A stretch of 64,000 bases of DNA from CAVTJL01 sp963735065 (GTDB lineage Bacteria; Pseudomonadota; Alphaproteobacteria; Geminicoccales; Geminicoccaceae): positions 2,480,001 through 2,544,000 of the forward strand of contig CAVTJL010000001.1 of assembly GCA_963735065.1 (NCBI GenBank), read 5' to 3'. A program made the position numbers and the translations under genes. Numbering within the stretch: position 1 is the first letter of the stretch; each line of letters opens with the position of its first letter. Below are positions 17,344 to 24,903 of this stretch, in pieces. The notes under the pieces were generated by a model. That model was not told where the DNA came from and made no database searches. It saw nothing but the letters and a program-made list of their open reading frames with translations.

Positions 17344-18333
17344 ATGAGCAGGGTCGTCGTGCTGAGCACCGGTGGGACGATCGCCTCGCGGATCGATCAC
17401 GCGCGCGGCCATGTGGCGCCCGCCGCCAGCGGGACCGAGCTCCTGGACACGATGATCGGTCGCGGCCTGGCACCGCCCGCCGGGGTCGATGTCGAGGTCG
17501 AGGAGTTCTGCAATGTCGGCAGCTTCGCGATCGATCTCGAGCTCGCATTCAAGCTGGCGCGGCGCGCGGCCGAGCGGCTGGCGGAGCCCGACGTCGCGGG
17601 TGTCGTCGTTACCCACGGCACCGACACCATGGAGGAGAGCGCCTACATGGCCGACCTCGTGGTGGGCGGGACAAAGCCAGTCGCCTTCACTGGCGCGCAG
17701 CGCCATGCGGACGAGCCCGATGCCGACGGCCCGCGCAACCTCGCCGACGCCATCAAGGTCGCGGCCTCGCCCTCGGCGGCAGGACTCGGCGCTGTCATCG
17801 TCTTCGAGGGCGAGATTCATGCGGCGCGGGACGCCACCAAGCAGCACGCCTCGCGGGTCGGCACCTTCCAGTCCGCCGAGCACGGCAAGATCGGCGAGGT
17901 CGACGGCGACCTCGTGGTCATCCAGCGTCGGCCGCTTCTGCGGCGTCACCTCGCGGCGGAGCGGGTCGAGCCGGCCGTTGACCTCGTCAAGCTCGTCATG
18001 GGCAGCGATGCGCGGTTCCTGCGCTGCGCCCTCGACACCGGCGCCCGCGGCATCGTGCTCGAGGCGTTCGGGCGCGGCAACGGGACGCCCGCGATCAACG
18101 AGGTCGTCCGTGATGCCGTTGCCCGCGGCACGCCGGTCCTCGTCACCTCGCGCTGCCCGCAGGGTCGGGTGAAGCCGATCTACGGCAAGGGCGGTGGCAA
18201 GGATCTTGCTGCGGCGGGAGCCATCTTCGCCGGGGACCTGTCGGGCCTGAAGGCCAGGGTGCTGCTTTCGGTACTTCTCGGCACGCCGGCGCTCGAGCCT
18301 CTGGATGAGGCGGTCGCGAGTGTGGCGGGCTGA
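17344..18333 (+). CDS. asparaginase (type II fold family)
   Basis: A 329-residue L-asparaginase family enzyme that hydrolyses asparagine or a similar side-chain amide to the acid and ammonia. The two catalytic threonine motifs are intact: Thr12 (STGGTIAS) and Thr93/Asp94 (THGTDT), plus the RHADEPDADGPRN region. No signal peptide is visible, so it acts in the cytosol. ATG 17344 is preferred over ATG 17338, since the SD GAGCGGAG would be too close to the latter. It follows the regulator by 46 bases and is followed by the CE4 deacetylase, so import and deamidation of peptide or amide ligands may be linked. Confidence 0.9.
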   Translation: MSRVVVLSTGGTIASRIDHARGHVAPAASGTELLDTMIGRGLAPPAGVDVEVEEFCNVGSFAIDLELAFKLARRAAERLAEPDVAGVVVTHGTDTMEESAYMADLVVGGTKPVAFTGAQRHADEPDADGPRNLADAIKVAASPSAAGLGAVIVFEGEIHAARDATKQHASRVGTFQSAEHGKIGEVDGDLVVIQRRPLLRRHLAAERVEPAVDLVKLVMGSDARFLRCALDTGARGIVLEAFGRGNGTPAINEVVRDAVARGTPVLVTSRCPQGRVKPIYGKGGGKDLAAAGAIFAGDLSGLKARVLLSVLLGTPALEPLDEAVASVAG

Positions 18334-18370
18334 GCCGGTTCTCAAGACGCTCAAGGAAGGGAAGGTAGGA

Positions 18371-19270
18371 ATGCCCAAGGAGATTTTTGTCAGCATCGGC
18401 GTGGACGTCGATGCGGTGGCGGGCTGGCTGGGGTCGTATGGCGGCGAGGACAGCCCCTGCGACATCAGCCGGGGCGTGTTCTCGGGCGAGGTGGGCTCGC
18501 AGCGGCTGCTCCGGCTGTTCGATCGCTGGGGAATCAAGACCACCTGGTTCATCCCCGGGCACTCGGCCGAAAGCTTTCCGGAGCAGATGAAGAAGGTGGC
18601 GGACGCCGGGCACGAGATCGCGATGCACGGCTACAGCCACGAGAACCCGGTCGCCATGACGCCCGAGCAGGAAGAGGCGATCTTCGACAAGTGCATCGAG
18701 GTGATCGAGAACCTGTGCGGCAAGCGTCCGCGCGGCTATGTGGCGCCCTGGTGGGAGTTCGGCCCCAAGACCAACGAGCTGCTCCTCGCCAAGGGCATCA
18801 AGTACGACCACAGCCTGATGCACAACGACTTCCACCCCTACTACGCCCGGGTTGGCGAGAGCTGGACCAAGATCGACTACGCGAAGCACCCGAGCGCCTG
18901 GATGAAGCCTTACGGGCGCGGGCAGGAGACCGATCTGGTCGAGATCCCCGCATCCTGGTGGCTCGACGACCTGCCGCCCATGATGTTCATCAAGGCCGCA
19001 CCCAACAGCCACGGCTTCGTCAATCCTCGGGACATCGAGGACATGTGGCGCGAGCAGTTCGACTGGGTCTATCGCGAGTACGACTACGCGGTCTTCCCGA
19101 TCACCATCCATCCCGACGTCTCGGGCAAGCCGCAGGTGCTGATGATGCTGGAGCGGCTCTACGCCCACATCAGCCGCCATCCGGGCGTGCGTTTCGTGCC
19201 GATGGAGGAGATCGCCGATGATTTCCTCAAGCGCTACCCGCGGAACAAGCCCGAGCGGCCGGTCTCCTAG
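18371..19270 (+). CDS. CE4 polysaccharide deacetylase family protein (HpPgdA-like)
   Basis: A 299-residue NodB-fold protein of carbohydrate esterase family 4. The metal ligands fit: Asp12 or Asp14 (SIGVDVDA) and His86/His90 (MHGYSHEN). The sequence resembles the Helicobacter PgdA/allantoinase-like PuuE branch, whose members include peptidoglycan deacetylases but also cyclic amide hydrolases. No signal peptide is present, which favours a cytosolic small-molecule amidase over a cell-wall enzyme; this is an inference. SD-like purine run (AAGGAAGGGAAGG) precedes the ATG. It is downstream of asparaginase in the same operon. Confidence 0.85.
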   Translation: MPKEIFVSIGVDVDAVAGWLGSYGGEDSPCDISRGVFSGEVGSQRLLRLFDRWGIKTTWFIPGHSAESFPEQMKKVADAGHEIAMHGYSHENPVAMTPEQEEAIFDKCIEVIENLCGKRPRGYVAPWWEFGPKTNELLLAKGIKYDHSLMHNDFHPYYARVGESWTKIDYAKHPSAWMKPYGRGQETDLVEIPASWWLDDLPPMMFIKAAPNSHGFVNPRDIEDMWREQFDWVYREYDYAVFPITIHPDVSGKPQVLMMLERLYAHISRHPGVRFVPMEEIADDFLKRYPRNKPERPVS

Positions 19271-19285
19271 GCAGGCGGCGGCGCG

Positions 19286-19594
19286 ATGTGCGGGCTCTGT
19301 GGCATCCTGGGCGTCGAGGGGCACTGGACGGATGACCCCACGGCTTCCGCGGCGAGCCGCCGGGCCGACCGCGAGCACCGGGCCCGCGTCGCCAACCGCA
19401 TCCTGTCCCTCTACGGCCTGAGGCTGCAGACCTGGGGCGAGCGCTTCACGCTGCGCGGCCATACCGGCAAGACGGCGGTCGTCGACCATCTGGGCGCCGT
19501 CTGGCCGGCGGCCGAGAAGCTCGCCGGCCGTGCCTGCGATCCCCTCGATCCGGCGGTCCTCGCCCGGATCGAGGGCGCTGGGGCCGGGCCGTGA
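19286..19594 (+). CDS. small CxxC protein, start MCGLCGILG, unknown function
   Basis: A 102-residue protein. It starts MCGLCGILGVEGHW, like the N-terminus of Ntn-type glutamine amidotransferases (asparagine synthetase starts MCGI.GI), with Cys2 placed to become N-terminal and a CxxC formed by Cys2 and Cys5. The rest (YGLRLQTWGERFTLRGHTGKTAVVDHLGAVWPAAEKLAG) does not look like an amidotransferase domain. Its end overlaps the GTG start of the CobW GTPase gene, so the two are translationally coupled. A metal-handling partner of the GTPase is one inference. Confidence 0.7.
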   Translation: MCGLCGILGVEGHWTDDPTASAASRRADREHRARVANRILSLYGLRLQTWGERFTLRGHTGKTAVVDHLGAVWPAAEKLAGRACDPLDPAVLARIEGAGAGP

Positions 19595-20658
19595 GCGAGA
19601 GCTGGGGCGAGCCGGTCACGGTCAATCTGCTCACAGGCTTCCTGGGCTCGGGCAAGACCCTGCTCTTGAAGCGTCTGCTGCGTCAGCCGCGGCTGCAGGA
19701 CACGGCCGTCCTCATCAACGAGCTGGGCGAGGTGGGACTCGACCATCTCCTGGTCGAGACGGTCGACGAGGAGGTGGTGCTGCTGCAGAGCGGCTGTGTG
19801 TGCTGCACCATCCGGGGCGATCTCAGGGACGCCCTCCTTGGCCTCCTCGGGCGGATGCGCCGGGGCGAGATCCCGGCGTTCCGGCGCCTCGTGATCGAGA
19901 CGACCGGACTAGCCGATCCGGGCCCGATCGTCGCCACCCTCGCAGCCGACCCGGCGCTGCGCCACCATGTGCGGCTGGGGAACATCGTGACCGTGGTCGA
20001 CGCCGTCGACGGCGCGCACAACCTCGACGCCTTCCCCGAGGCGCTGCGCCAGGCTGCGGTGGCCGACCGCATCGTCGTCTCCAAGACCGATCTGGCCGAG
20101 GAGCGGGCCATCTCATCACTGCGTGCCCGCCTCTCGACGCTCAACCCGACCGCCGTCCTCCACCAGTCGAGCGTCGACAGCGCTGCCGCCGAAGCCCTGC
20201 TTCTGCACGACGTCCACGACCTGGCGGGCAAGGGCGAGGAGGTTCAGCGTTGGCTGGCCGCGGAGATGACGCACGGCGTGGAGGCTCACGCCCACGATCA
20301 CCACGGCGAGGCAAGCCGCCACGACGGCATTCGGGCCTTTTGTCTCGCGGCCGACCGGCCGGTCGACTGGGCCGCGTTCGGCCTTTGGCTGTCGATGCTG
20401 CTGAACCGGCACGGATCGGAGATCCTGCGGGTGAAGGGCCTGCTCGACATCGTTGGCCTGGATCGGCCCGTGGTCGTGCAGGGCGTGCAGCACACCATCC
20501 ACAGGCCCGAGCATCTGCCCGCCTGGCCGGATGGCGAGGCGCGAACCCGGCTCGTCATCATCGCCCGCGAGCTGGACCCCGCGCTCGTCGAGCGCTCCTT
20601 CCGCGCCTTCCTCGGCTTGGGCCCTCAGGCAGCGCTTCGGCCTGCCGCCTCTGCATAG
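19591..20658 (+). CDS. CobW/COG0523 metallochaperone GTPase
   Basis: A 355-residue G3E-family GTPase. Walker A is GFLGSGKT (residues 16-23), the metal-binding CxCC motif is at Cys69/Cys71/Cys72 (SGCVCCT), with TTGLADPGP and the base-specificity motif SKTDLAEE. A His-rich stretch at about 228-246 (HAHDHHGEASRH) can bind zinc or cobalt. Such proteins insert or supply metal to client enzymes. The GTG start overlaps the preceding stop. A likely client is the metal-dependent deacetylase of the same operon, by context only. Confidence 0.92.
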   Translation: MSESWGEPVTVNLLTGFLGSGKTLLLKRLLRQPRLQDTAVLINELGEVGLDHLLVETVDEEVVLLQSGCVCCTIRGDLRDALLGLLGRMRRGEIPAFRRLVIETTGLADPGPIVATLAADPALRHHVRLGNIVTVVDAVDGAHNLDAFPEALRQAAVADRIVVSKTDLAEERAISSLRARLSTLNPTAVLHQSSVDSAAAEALLLHDVHDLAGKGEEVQRWLAAEMTHGVEAHAHDHHGEASRHDGIRAFCLAADRPVDWAAFGLWLSMLLNRHGSEILRVKGLLDIVGLDRPVVVQGVQHTIHRPEHLPAWPDGEARTRLVIIARELDPALVERSFRAFLGLGPQAALRPAASA

Positions 20659-20754
20659 CCGGGCAGGTGCCATGACCGGGCAATGCCGAGTTTAGCTTGG
20701 CAGACTGCCGAGGTTTGGCCGATAAGGACACACCAAAAGGGAGAGGCGAACGGC

Positions 20755-21618
20755 ATGCGCTATGAGGCTCCGGACACAATCGACAAGGCTGTGGCACTGC
20801 TTGCCGGGACTCCGGCGGCGGCGCGGGTGTTGGCTGGTGGCACCGATCTCCTGGTGCAGCTCCGGGCCGAGGTGATCCAGCCCGAGCTCGTGGTCGACAT
20901 CAAGAGGATCCCGGAGCTCAAGCGAATCACCGCAGAGGCGGGCGGCTTCCGCATCGGTGCCGCGGTGTCCGGTGCGGAGATGGGCGAGCATGCGCCCCTC
21001 AAGGCGCGCTGGCCTGGCGTGGTCGAGGCGGTCGAGCTCATCGGCTCGACCCAGATCCAGGGCCGCGCCACGATGGTGGGCAATCTCTGCAACGCATCGC
21101 CCGCGGCGGACAGCGTGCCCGCCATGATCGCAGCCGGTGCCGTCCTCGCCGTGGCTGGCCCGAACGGCCGTCGCGAGATCCCGGTCGAGCAGCTCAATCG
21201 CGGTCCCGGCCGCACCTCGCTCGCACCGGGCGAGATGGTGACGTCGGTCTTTCTGCCGGCCCAGCCGCCGCGCACAGGCGACGCCTATCTGAGGTTCATT
21301 CCGCGCACCGAGATGGACATCGCCGTGGTCGGCGTCGGTGTCTGCCTCAGCCTCGACGAGGCCGGCGTCTGCCAGGCCGCTCGCGTCGGCGTCGGCGCCG
21401 TGGCGCCGACCGCTCTCCTGGTCGAGGATGCGGGCGCTGCGCTGGTCGGCACGCCTGTCGATGCCGGTGCGCTGGACCGGCTGGCGGCGGCGGTCGGCGC
21501 CGCCTGCAAGCCCATCGACGACAAGCGCGGCACGATCGAGTTCCGCACCAAGGTTGCGGGCGTGCTCGCCCGCCGCGCCGCCACGCTGGCGCTCGAGCGC
21601 GCGAGGACGAGCCGATGA
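20755..21618 (+). CDS. molybdenum hydroxylase, FAD-binding medium subunit
   Basis: A 288-residue CoxM-type subunit that carries FAD and passes electrons from the iron-sulfur subunit to the acceptor. Both FAD motifs are seen: AGGTDLLVQLRAE (about 27-39) and the loop around TMVGNLCNASPAADSVPA (about 104-121). The N-terminus MRYEAPDTIDKAVALL is typical and is preceded by AAAAGGGAGAGG; an in-frame ATG at 20683 has no SD. The stop overlaps the next gene start (ATGA). It is the first gene of a complete three-subunit set. Confidence 0.92.
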   Translation: MRYEAPDTIDKAVALLAGTPAAARVLAGGTDLLVQLRAEVIQPELVVDIKRIPELKRITAEAGGFRIGAAVSGAEMGEHAPLKARWPGVVEAVELIGSTQIQGRATMVGNLCNASPAADSVPAMIAAGAVLAVAGPNGRREIPVEQLNRGPGRTSLAPGEMVTSVFLPAQPPRTGDAYLRFIPRTEMDIAVVGVGVCLSLDEAGVCQAARVGVGAVAPTALLVEDAGAALVGTPVDAGALDRLAAAVGAACKPIDDKRGTIEFRTKVAGVLARRAATLALERARTSR

Positions 21619-22091
21619 GCAAGACCCACGTCACCACCACCATCAACGGCGACCCTGTCGAGTATCTCTGCGAGGCCGATCAGACGCTGCTGGACGTGCT
21701 CCGCGACGGTCTCGGCATGACGGGCAGCAAGGAAGGCTGCGCTTCGGGCGACTGCGGTGCCTGCAGCGTCATGCTTGACGGCAGGCTCGTCTGCTCCTGC
21801 CTCGTGCTCGCCGCCGAGATGGATGGCCGCTCGGTCGAGACGATCGAGGCCATGGCGAGCGGCGAGGACCTGCACCCGCTGCAGCGCAAGTTCCTCGAGC
21901 ACGCAGCGCTCCAGTGCGGGATCTGCACGCCCGGCATCCTCGTGGCGTCGAAGGCGCTCCTGGAGCGCAACCCCGACCCGAGCGAGACCGAAGTGCGCTA
22001 CTGGCTGGCCGGCAACCTTTGCCGCTGCACCGGCTACGACAAGATCATCCGAGCCGTGCTCGACGCGGCTGCCGAGATGAGGAGGGTTTGA
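21615..22091 (+). CDS. molybdenum hydroxylase, 2Fe-2S small subunit
   Basis: A 158-residue CoxS-type subunit with two [2Fe-2S] centres. The plant-ferredoxin cluster uses Cys42, Cys47, Cys50 and Cys62 or 60 (GCASGDCGAC ... RLVCSC). The second, alpha-helical cluster uses Cys101/Cys104 (QCGICTPG) and Cys136/Cys138 (NLCRCTGY). It relays electrons from the molybdenum site to FAD. It overlaps coxM-like by four bases and ends two bases before the large subunit start. Confidence 0.95.
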   Translation: MSKTHVTTTINGDPVEYLCEADQTLLDVLRDGLGMTGSKEGCASGDCGACSVMLDGRLVCSCLVLAAEMDGRSVETIEAMASGEDLHPLQRKFLEHAALQCGICTPGILVASKALLERNPDPSETEVRYWLAGNLCRCTGYDKIIRAVLDAAAEMRRV

Positions 22092-22093
22092 CC

Positions 22094-24403
22094 ATGGCGA
22101 CCGTGCTCGAGCGACCCGAGGTAGCCAAGGGCGAGGAGGCCGCCCACGAGTTCCGCTGGATCGGCACCCGCCCGGTCCGGCCGGACGGCGTGGACAAGGT
22201 GACCGGTCGCGCCCGTTTCGGTGCCGACCTCCAGCTTCCCGGCATGCTGGTCGGCAGGGTGCTCCGGAGCCCGCATCCGCACGCCAGGATCCGCTCGATC
22301 GACACGAGCAAGGCCGAGGCGCTGCAGGGCGTGAAGGCCGTCGTGACGCGTGACGACTTCCGCGACCTACCCTCGGAGTTCGTCCCGGCCGGCGAGATGA
22401 TGATCAACTACCGGGACGTCGTCCGCAACGTCATGGCCCGCGAGAAGGTGCTCTACGAAGGGCATGCCGTGGCGGCCGTGGCGGCGGTCAGCGCTTCCGT
22501 CGCGCGCCAGGCCCTGCGCCTGATCGAGGTCGACTACGAGGTGCTGCCGCATGTCCTCGACCCCGTGGAGGCGATGCGCCCGGATGCGCCGCTGCTGCAC
22601 GAGGAGATGATCACGGCGGGTGTCGAGCCCCCGCCCGAGGCACCCTCGAACGTGGCCAAGCGCGTCGAGTTCGCCGTGGGCGATCTCGAGGACGGCTTTG
22701 CGAAGGCCGACCTCGTCATCGAGCGGACCTTCCGGACCAAGCCCGTCCATCAGGGCTATATCGAGCCGCACGCCTGCGTCGCCAGCGTCTCCGAGGACGG
22801 TCAGGCCGAGCTCTGGACCTCGACCCAGGGCCAGTACATCGTCCGCGCCCACTGCTCGCGCCTGCTCGGCATGGACATCTCGAAGCTGCGCGTGACGCCG
22901 TCGGAGATTGGCGGCGGCTTCGGCGGCAAGACCGTCATCTATCTCGAGCCGTTGTCACTCGCCCTGTCCGCGAAGTCCCGCCATCCGGTCAAGATGACGA
23001 TGACGCGTGAGGAAGTGTTCCGCGCCACGGGCCCGACCTCGGGTGCCCAGGTGCGCGTGAAGATGGGTGCCACCAAGGCCGGACGCATCATCGCGGCCGA
23101 CGCCGAGCTGGTCTACGAGGCGGGCGCCTTCCAGGGTGGCCCGGTCCTGCCGGGTGCGATGAGCGCCTTTGCCCCCTACGCCATCGATCACGCCCGGGTC
23201 GTGGGCTACGACGTGGTGAGCAACAGGCCGAAGGTTGCGGCCTATCGGGCGCCGGGCGCTCCGATCTCCGAGTTCGCGGTCGAGTGCGTCGTGGACGAGC
23301 TGGCAAAGAAGCTGGGCTTTGATCCCATCGACTTCCGCCTCAAGAATGCGGCTCAGGAGGGCACGCGCGCCCTCTACGGGCCGAAGTTCGGCCCGGTCGG
23401 GCTCGTGGAGACGCTCGAGGCGGCCAAGGCGCACGACCATTGGAAGGCGCCGCTCGGGCCCAACCAGGGGCGCGGCGTTGCGTCGGGCTTCTGGTTCAAT
23501 GTCGGCGGCGAGACGTCTTCCACCGTGAACATCAACGAGGACGGCACGGCGACGGTGGTCCTGGGCACGCCCGACATCGGCGGGTCGCGCGCCTCGATGG
23601 CGATGATCGCCGCCGAGGAGCTGGGCATCAGCTACGACAAGGTGAAGGCCATCATCGCCGACACCTCCTCGCTCGGCTTCACCTTCCTCACGGGTGGCAG
23701 CCGCGTCACCTTCTCGAGCGGCATGGCGGTGGCCCAGGCTGCGCGCCAGGCGACCCGTGAGATGTGCGCACGGGCCGCCCGCCTCTGGGAGGTGCCCGAG
23801 GAAGCGGTCAAGTGGGAGGACGGCGCTGCCAAGCCGGCGAGCAGCAATGTCGGTGACTTCAAGCCGATGCCGTTGGCCGAGATCATGAAGATCTCGAGCA
23901 AGACGGGCGGGCCGATCTCCGGGCACGCGCATCTCAACGCGCAGGGTGCCGGGCCCAGCTTCGGCACGCACATCGCCGACGTCGAGGTCGACAAGGAGAC
24001 CGGGCGCGTCACCGTGCTGCGCTACACCGTCGTGCAGGATGCCGGCAGGGCGATCCATCCGAGCTATGTCGAGGGTCAGTTCCAGGGCGGCGCCGTGCAG
24101 GGCATCGGCTGGGCGCTGAACGAGGAGTACGTCTACGGCGCGGACGGCCGGATGCAGAACCCAGGCTTTCTCGACTACCGCATGCCCGTGGCGTCCGACG
24201 TGCCGATGATCGACACGGTGATCATCGAGGTGCCCAACCCGGCGCATCCCTACGGCGTGCGGGGTGTCGGCGAGACGCCGCTGGTGCCGGCGCTGGCCGC
24301 CGTCACGAACGCGATGGAGAATGCGCTCGGCATCCGCTTCACCGAGCTGCCGATGTCGCCGCCCCGCGTGCTCGCGGCGATCGAGGCAGCGGCCGAAAGC
24401 TAG
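22094..24403 (+). CDS. molybdenum hydroxylase, molybdopterin large subunit
   Basis: A 769-residue xanthine dehydrogenase/aldehyde oxidase family catalytic subunit that binds Mo-molybdopterin cytosine dinucleotide. Visible motifs are GGGFGGKT (Mo-cofactor binding), PKVAAYRAPGAPISEFAVE and the C-terminal GVRGVGETPLVPALAA with the catalytic-type Glu. The loop that in CO dehydrogenase reads AYRCSFR is AYRAPGAP here, so this is not a form I CO dehydrogenase. It probably hydroxylates an aldehyde, purine or aromatic heterocycle. The ATG follows AGGAGGG by a few bases. Confidence 0.93.
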   Translation: MATVLERPEVAKGEEAAHEFRWIGTRPVRPDGVDKVTGRARFGADLQLPGMLVGRVLRSPHPHARIRSIDTSKAEALQGVKAVVTRDDFRDLPSEFVPAGEMMINYRDVVRNVMAREKVLYEGHAVAAVAAVSASVARQALRLIEVDYEVLPHVLDPVEAMRPDAPLLHEEMITAGVEPPPEAPSNVAKRVEFAVGDLEDGFAKADLVIERTFRTKPVHQGYIEPHACVASVSEDGQAELWTSTQGQYIVRAHCSRLLGMDISKLRVTPSEIGGGFGGKTVIYLEPLSLALSAKSRHPVKMTMTREEVFRATGPTSGAQVRVKMGATKAGRIIAADAELVYEAGAFQGGPVLPGAMSAFAPYAIDHARVVGYDVVSNRPKVAAYRAPGAPISEFAVECVVDELAKKLGFDPIDFRLKNAAQEGTRALYGPKFGPVGLVETLEAAKAHDHWKAPLGPNQGRGVASGFWFNVGGETSSTVNINEDGTATVVLGTPDIGGSRASMAMIAAEELGISYDKVKAIIADTSSLGFTFLTGGSRVTFSSGMAVAQAARQATREMCARAARLWEVPEEAVKWEDGAAKPASSNVGDFKPMPLAEIMKISSKTGGPISGHAHLNAQGAGPSFGTHIADVEVDKETGRVTVLRYTVVQDAGRAIHPSYVEGQFQGGAVQGIGWALNEEYVYGADGRMQNPGFLDYRMPVASDVPMIDTVIIEVPNPAHPYGVRGVGETPLVPALAAVTNAMENALGIRFTELPMSPPRVLAAIEAAAES

Positions 24404-24408
24404 CGCCG

Positions 24409-24654
24409 ATGGCCCATGTCGTCCTGGCTCGCGCGCTGACCCGCTTCACCGGCGGCGAGCGCGAGCTGGAGATCGAGGCCAAGGACATTCGTGGCCTGCT
24501 CAGGGCGCTGGGCCAGCGCTACCCGGCGCTGGAGCCGCATCTGGCGGAGGGTCTGGCCGTCGCGATCGACGGCCAGATCTACCAGGATGCCTGGCTCGAG
24601 CCGATCCCCGAGGGCAGCGAGGTTCACCTCATCCCGCAGATCGTCGCAGGCTGA
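24409..24654 (+). CDS. MoaD/ThiS-family sulfur carrier-like protein
   Basis: An 81-residue beta-grasp protein (HVVLARALTRFTGGERELEI ... GSEVHLIPQIVAG). The fold and the fully preserved end pattern VHLIPxIxxG fit MoaD, the sulfur carrier that is thiocarboxylated for molybdopterin synthesis, but the C-terminus is AG rather than GG. That may prevent or alter adenylation, so a dedicated cofactor helper for the adjacent hydroxylase is an inference. It lies five bases after the large subunit. A short hairpin (CCGGC at 24668-24672 with GCCGG at 24680-24684) without a T-run follows. Confidence 0.8.
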   Translation: MAHVVLARALTRFTGGERELEIEAKDIRGLLRALGQRYPALEPHLAEGLAVAIDGQIYQDAWLEPIPEGSEVHLIPQIVAG

Positions 24655-24723
24655 GGCACGTCAGCGGCCGGCAAGGAAAGCCGGGGCTGGAATCTCGACC
24701 GGGACCACGGTAAGCTGCTGCGC

Positions 24724-24783
24724 ATGACGACGTCGTGCACCTTCTATCGCCGTTGGCGCTGGACCGTCCCTCGGGCGGTCTGA
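24724..24783 (+). CDS. Trp leader peptide (19 residues) of the trpS attenuator
   Basis: A short reading frame that encodes MTTSCTFYRRWRWTVPRAV and stops at TGA 24781-24783. Two tryptophan codons at 24754 and 24760 are separated by one Arg codon; Trp is rare, so this pair in 19 codons is the mark of a Trp leader peptide. No strong SD is seen before the ATG. The reading frame sits just before mutually exclusive hairpins and the trpS gene, so ribosome stalling at the Trp codons would report shortage of charged tRNA-Trp. Confidence 0.75.
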   Translation: MTTSCTFYRRWRWTVPRAV

Positions 24784-24814
24784 GGCGCATCGCGTCGTCG
24801 AATCTCAGGGCCGC
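24762..24814 (+). promoter_or_regulatory. transcription attenuator: pause and antiterminator hairpins
   Basis: Segment 1 (GACCG, 24762-24766) overlaps the second Trp codon and pairs with CGGTC (24776-24780). The alternative pairing joins 24775-24784 to 24804-24814 over ten base pairs with one G-U and one bulged G (24808). This antiterminator uses the bases needed for both the first hairpin and the terminator at 24809-24836. The arrangement is the classical 1:2, 2:3, 3:4 design: a ribosome stalled on the Trp codons covers segment 1 and frees segment 2 to block the terminator. Confidence 0.75.
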
Positions 24815-24836
24815 TCCAGCAGGAAGCGGCCTTTTT
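24809..24836 (+). terminator. intrinsic terminator of the trpS attenuator
   Basis: A perfect seven-base-pair stem (GGCCGCT 24809-24815 with AGCGGCC 24825-24831), a nine-base loop and five Ts (24832-24836). It lies 67 bases before the trpS start and after the leader peptide stop. With charged tRNA-Trp abundant it should end transcription before trpS. Confidence 0.82.
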
Positions 24837-24903
24837 CGTATCCCATCGAGGGCGGCTTCCGGCCGGACGGCGTGATCCAACCGGAAGCAAGGACACGACC
24901 CTC

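Noticed and set aside
20755..24403. Aerobic CO dehydrogenase (coxMSL)
   Set aside because: The large subunit has AYRAPGAP instead of the AYRCSFR active-site loop, and no coxD/E/F accessory genes follow.
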